From Solirubrobacterales bacterium (GTDB lineage Bacteria > Actinomycetota > Thermoleophilia > Solirubrobacterales > Solirubrobacteraceae): a DNA stretch of 8,003 bases. Shown piece after piece: positions 5,534-8,003 of the stretch. The position numbers were made by a program, and so were the translations under genes. The notes below the pieces were generated by a model, which had not been told where the DNA came from, made no database searches, and worked only from the letters and a program-made list of their open reading frames with translations. Location: positions 1 to 8,003 of the forward strand of contig JAOPZQ010000455.1 of the NCBI GenBank assembly GCA_025964075.1. Direction: 5' to 3'. Each line of letters begins with the position of its first letter. Position 1 is the stretch's first letter.

Positions 5534-6874
5534 ATGCACACTGCGACCGCCTCAGCGCGATCATCCCCAGCGGCCTCGTTCACGTCGGTCCGGCTGAACC
5601 TGCTCGACGAGCTCTTCCTCAACCTCGACCAACATCGCGAGCCGTGGGGCGTCCACCTGGAGCTGCGCGTCGGGGGCCGGGTGGATTCCGAGCGCCTCTC
5701 GGACGCGATCGCCGCGGCCGTCCGGCGTCATCCCGTCGCCCGCGCCAGGCTGGCGACCTGGCAGCCGAGCGACCGCGCCTATCGCTGGGAGATCGCCGAC
5801 GCGGTCGACGAGGTGCCGCTGACCGTCGCCACGTGCCCCGACGACACGCTCCTGGCCGACGTGCGCGAGCGCCTGTTCGGCGTCAGCCCGTCGCTTCAGG
5901 TCGCGCCGCCGTTCGCCGTCGTCTTGGCGCACAGCCCCGGCGGCGACTCGATCCTGCTCAACCTCCACCACGCGGCGGGCGACGGCGTGAGCGCCGTGCG
6001 GTTGATGCGCTCGGTCCTCCGCGCCTACGCCGGCGCGGAGGATCCCGTTCCCGAGGTGGATCCGCTGGCGGTGCGCGATGTGCTCGCGCTCACCCGCGCG
6101 AAATCGCTCGAGGACCGCCTCGTGTCCGCGCAGGCGCTGGTGCGGGCCGCCGCGCGCCAGCTGACGCCGGCGACGCGCATCACGCGCGATGGCGGCGACG
6201 GTCGGCCCGGCTACGGCTTCGAGCTGCTCGCCCTCTCCCTCGAGGAGACCCGCAGCGTCCGCGCCAAGCAGACCGAGGGAACGACGGTCAACGACGTCCT
6301 GCTGGCGACGCTGGCCGTGGCGATCCGCCGCTGGAACGAAGCCCACGGCCGGTGGCCGGGGAGGATCGCGCTGACGATGCCCGTCAACCTGCGGCCGCCC
6401 GAATGGCGCGGGGAGGTCGTCGGCAACTTCGCGTCCTACGTCACGGTCTCGCTGGGAGCGTGCGATTCCCAGGATCTGCCGCGCGCGCTCGAGATCACCG
6501 CCCAGCGCACCCGGCAGATCAAGCGGCACGGACTGGCCGGGATGGTCGTCGACCTGCTCGTGGGTCCCAGCATGCTGCGGGTGGCGGCCAAGCGCCGGCT
6601 CCAGGATCTGATCGCGCTCACCGGCAACACAGTCGTCGACACGGCTTCGCTGTCGAACCTGGGGGCGCTCGACGGATGGCCGTCGCTCGGCGACGCCGGC
6701 ACCGTCGAGGCGGCATGGTTCTCACCACCCGGCCGCATGCCACTCGGCGCGGCCCTCGGCGTCGCGACAGTCGACGGTCGGCTGCACGTCACGATGCGCT
6801 ACCCACACGCCCAGTTCGACCGCGCCGCCGCCCACGCGTTCGCGGAGGTCTACCGCGACGTGCTGCTGGCCTGA
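5534..6874 (+). CDS. Stand-alone condensation-superfamily acyltransferase (WS/DGAT- or PapA-like)
   Basis: The 446-residue protein has the chloramphenicol-acetyltransferase/condensation fold pattern. The N-terminal LNLLDELFLNLDQ (21-33) resembles the conserved opening of WS/DGAT enzymes. The HHxxxDG active-site motif is HHAAGDG (145-151) with catalytic base His146. VNDVLLATLAVAIRRW (252-267), MPVNLRPPEWRGEVVGN (282-298) and SNLG (374-377) match the second half of WS/DGAT-like and condensation proteins. Such enzymes move an acyl group from CoA or a carrier protein to an alcohol or amine, making wax esters, triacylglycerol or acylated products. No carrier or adenylation domain is present, so it is not an NRPS module. 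At 446 aa it is near WS/DGAT size (about 450-500). The start lacks a good Shine-Dalgarno. It has flanking ester hydrolases, and its 3' end overlaps the convergent hydrolase gene by 25 bp. The substrate is unknown. Confidence 0.8.
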   Translation: MHTATASARSSPAASFTSVRLNLLDELFLNLDQHREPWGVHLELRVGGRVDSERLSDAIAAAVRRHPVARARLATWQPSDRAYRWEIADAVDEVPLTVATCPDDTLLADVRERLFGVSPSLQVAPPFAVVLAHSPGGDSILLNLHHAAGDGVSAVRLMRSVLRAYAGAEDPVPEVDPLAVRDVLALTRAKSLEDRLVSAQALVRAAARQLTPATRITRDGGDGRPGYGFELLALSLEETRSVRAKQTEGTTVNDVLLATLAVAIRRWNEAHGRWPGRIALTMPVNLRPPEWRGEVVGNFASYVTVSLGACDSQDLPRALEITAQRTRQIKRHGLAGMVVDLLVGPSMLRVAAKRRLQDLIALTGNTVVDTASLSNLGALDGWPSLGDAGTVEAAWFSPPGRMPLGAALGVATVDGRLHVTMRYPHAQFDRAAAHAFAEVYRDVLLA

Positions 6875-7818
6875 TCGTGTACCGCCGCCTCGATCGCCGT
6901 CGCGACCGCGCGCGGGCCCGGGCCGGCGCCCAGGGCGATCGTGTAGTGGTTGACGTCCGGCACCTCCTCGACGAGGGCGTGGGGCTGGGCGGCGAGGAGC
7001 CCGTCGACGATCGGACGCGGGATCACGGGATAGCTCTCGTTGAGCATTCCGCGCGGCGCGCGGAGCAGACGGATGGGCGCGCGCACGCGCTCGACGGCCG
7101 TTCGCGCCGCCTCGTCGTACACCAGCTCGGTCAGGTCGGCCCGGACCGCCGCCTCCGAGACCACGAAGCGCATGTCGCCGGGGTCGCCGGCCACCTCGTA
7201 GCGGCCATAGGCGTCGACGTCGTCGTCCCAGGCCCGTGCGAACGCGGGGTGCATCTGCCAGGACTCGACGTACTCGTCGACCGACTCGAACGTCATCTCC
7301 GAGCGCACCAGCGCCATGTCGATCGTGGCCTCGAGCACCTCGCCGAGATCCCCGCCGGGCGGCGGCGGGACGACGAGACCGCCGTCGACCAACACGACGC
7401 CGGAGACGCGCTCGGGGTGCTGCGCCGCGAGGCCCGCGACGACGAAGCCGCCGAGCGAATGGCCCACCAGCACGGCCTGCTCTGCGCCGGCGTCGTCGAG
7501 CACGGCGAGCAGATCCGCGACGTGCGCGGCCATCCCGTACGGGCCGGGCAGGTCGGCGCTGCGCCCGCGACCGCGCAGATCCGGCGCCAGCAGGCACACG
7601 CGCGTGCGGCTGCCGAGCTCGCGTGCGACCGCACGCCAGACCTCGAGCGAGGACGTGACGCCGTGGACGACCAGCGCCACGGCGTCGGCCTCGTCGGCCC
7701 GCGGTCCGCCGCGCGCGACTCGCAACGCGCCCCCGGAGACCGGGACGTCGTAGCGGACGTCGAACGGATCAGTCATATCCACGGCGGTCATGGTGGCGTC
7801 GCGTCGCGAGCTTGTCAT
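6850..7818 (-). CDS. Cytoplasmic alpha/beta hydrolase
   Basis: A 322-residue alpha/beta-fold hydrolase without signal peptide. VVHGVTSS (50-57) is the oxyanion loop after strand 3, DLRGRGRS (80-87) follows strand 4, GHSLGG (119-124) is the nucleophile elbow with Ser121, and VNHYTI (289-294) supplies His291. The acid is less clear: the usual post-strand-7 Asp is absent from LLRAPRGMLNE (251-261), leaving Asp145 after strand 6 or Glu261 as candidates. Substrates in this broad family are esters, lactones, epoxides or C-C bonds, so specificity cannot be called. The start is ambiguous: ATG 7818 has GGGAG only 2 nt away, and ATG 7791 (Met10) and ATG 7776 (Met15) are possible. It lies 57 bp downstream of a lipase-like gene on the same strand and may be cotranscribed. 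Its TAG stop lies inside the end of the acyltransferase gene. Confidence 0.88.
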   Translation of the reverse strand: MTSSRRDATMTAVDMTDPFDVRYDVPVSGGALRVARGGPRADEADAVALVVHGVTSSLEVWRAVARELGSRTRVCLLAPDLRGRGRSADLPGPYGMAAHVADLLAVLDDAGAEQAVLVGHSLGGFVVAGLAAQHPERVSGVVLVDGGLVVPPPPGGDLGEVLEATIDMALVRSEMTFESVDEYVESWQMHPAFARAWDDDVDAYGRYEVAGDPGDMRFVVSEAAVRADLTELVYDEAARTAVERVRAPIRLLRAPRGMLNESYPVIPRPIVDGLLAAQPHALVEEVPDVNHYTIALGAGPGPRAVATAIEAAVHDQASSTSR

Positions 7819-7854
7819 CGCTCCCGAGTCGGCTATTTCGGCTACCGCGGACGG

Positions 7855-7870
7855 CGTACGCCCACGTACG
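7855..7870 (-). terminator. Hairpin after the right-edge lipase-like gene
   Basis: CGTACG at 7855-7860 and again at 7865-7870 form a perfect 6-bp stem around a 4-nt loop. On the minus strand it begins 5 nt after the stop codon of the right-edge gene and lies before the alpha/beta hydrolase start. No T-run follows, so it may be a weak terminator, an mRNA-end stabiliser or chance. Confidence 0.3.
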
Positions 7871-7875
7871 GCCGA

Positions 7876-8003
7876 TCAGCAGCGGGGCGTGAACGCCGGA
7901 TCGGCGGGCCCGTTGCGACTGAGCGCCTCCTCGACCCATTGGACCGCGACGGGATCGGACGGAACGGTCAGATGGGTAGCGAGGTCGCCAGGACAGGCGT
8001 TTT
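7876..8003 (-). CDS. C-terminus of a probable secreted lipase/esterase (5' end outside window)
   Basis: Reading the minus strand from 8001 gives 41 codons, then TGA at 7878-7876. The peptide starts NACPGDLATHLTVPSDPVAV and ends in a Cys, passing through EEALSRNGPADPAF. By memory this resembles the last 40 or so residues of secreted actinobacterial triacylglycerol lipases/esterases, where a Cys-containing loop after the catalytic His is followed by a PVA...AL helix and a GPADPA tail. The two Cys residues could form a disulfide, consistent with export. The catalytic residues lie outside the window, so the call rests on the tail only. The other two minus-strand frames give less plausible peptides. 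It is upstream of the alpha/beta hydrolase and may share its transcript. Confidence 0.5.
   Translation of the reverse strand, partial: NACPGDLATHLTVPSDPVAVQWVEEALSRNGPADPAFTPRC

Noticed and set aside
5561..6529. Minus-strand 322-codon frame opposite the acyltransferase
   Set aside because: No recognisable domain; the plus strand has HHxxxDG and the other superfamily motifs.
5534..6874. Acyltransferase gene as part of a nonribosomal peptide synthetase cluster
   Set aside because: Only a lone condensation-like domain is present, with no adenylation or carrier domains in the flanking genes visible here.
1..8003. CRISPR arrays, insertion sequences, tRNA or rRNA genes
   Set aside because: No regularly spaced repeats, transposase motifs, terminal inverted repeats or cloverleaf-like sequences were seen on either strand.

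Overview
The window is very GC-rich (roughly 70% by eye, with third codon positions almost all G or C). Gene content and codon use point to a high-GC actinobacterium. The mix of a PucR-type regulator with an RsbRD-like N-terminus, a solo condensation-fold acyltransferase and several alpha/beta hydrolases would suit a Solirubrobacterales/Thermoleophilia-type soil bacterium, but that placement is inference. I see no mobile element, CRISPR array, tRNA or rRNA.

Layout from left to right: (1) the last 34 codons of an unidentified plus-strand gene; (2) a 338-bp stretch with no convincing gene; (3) a complete small-subunit haem catalase (+); (4) a FabG/PhaB-like short-chain dehydrogenase (+) split by a single in-frame TAG at the position where relatives carry Glu, with all SDR catalytic motifs otherwise intact and in one frame; (5) a PucR/CdaR-type transcriptional regulator (+); (6) a secreted PHB-depolymerase/feruloyl-esterase-like hydrolase (-), whose 3' end overlaps the regulator's tail to tail; (7) a 224-bp divergent promoter region with a 14-bp perfect palindrome; (8) a stand-alone condensation-superfamily acyltransferase related to WS/DGAT enzymes (+); (9) a cytoplasmic alpha/beta hydrolase (-), again overlapping its neighbour tail to tail; (10) the C-terminus of a probable secreted lipase (-) running off the right edge.

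The right half, and perhaps the SDR, share an ester/lipid theme: a ketoacyl-reductase-like enzyme, an acyltransferase that would make esters or amides, and three hydrolases that would cleave them, two of them apparently exported. The regulator sits between the SDR and the depolymerase and may control either, but no operator was recognised. The most notable points are the amber-interrupted SDR, the hairpin centred in the convergent overlap at 4320-4337, and the palindrome in the divergent promoter. I found no evidence for a wholly new multi-gene system; most of the window is ordinary metabolic gene content.
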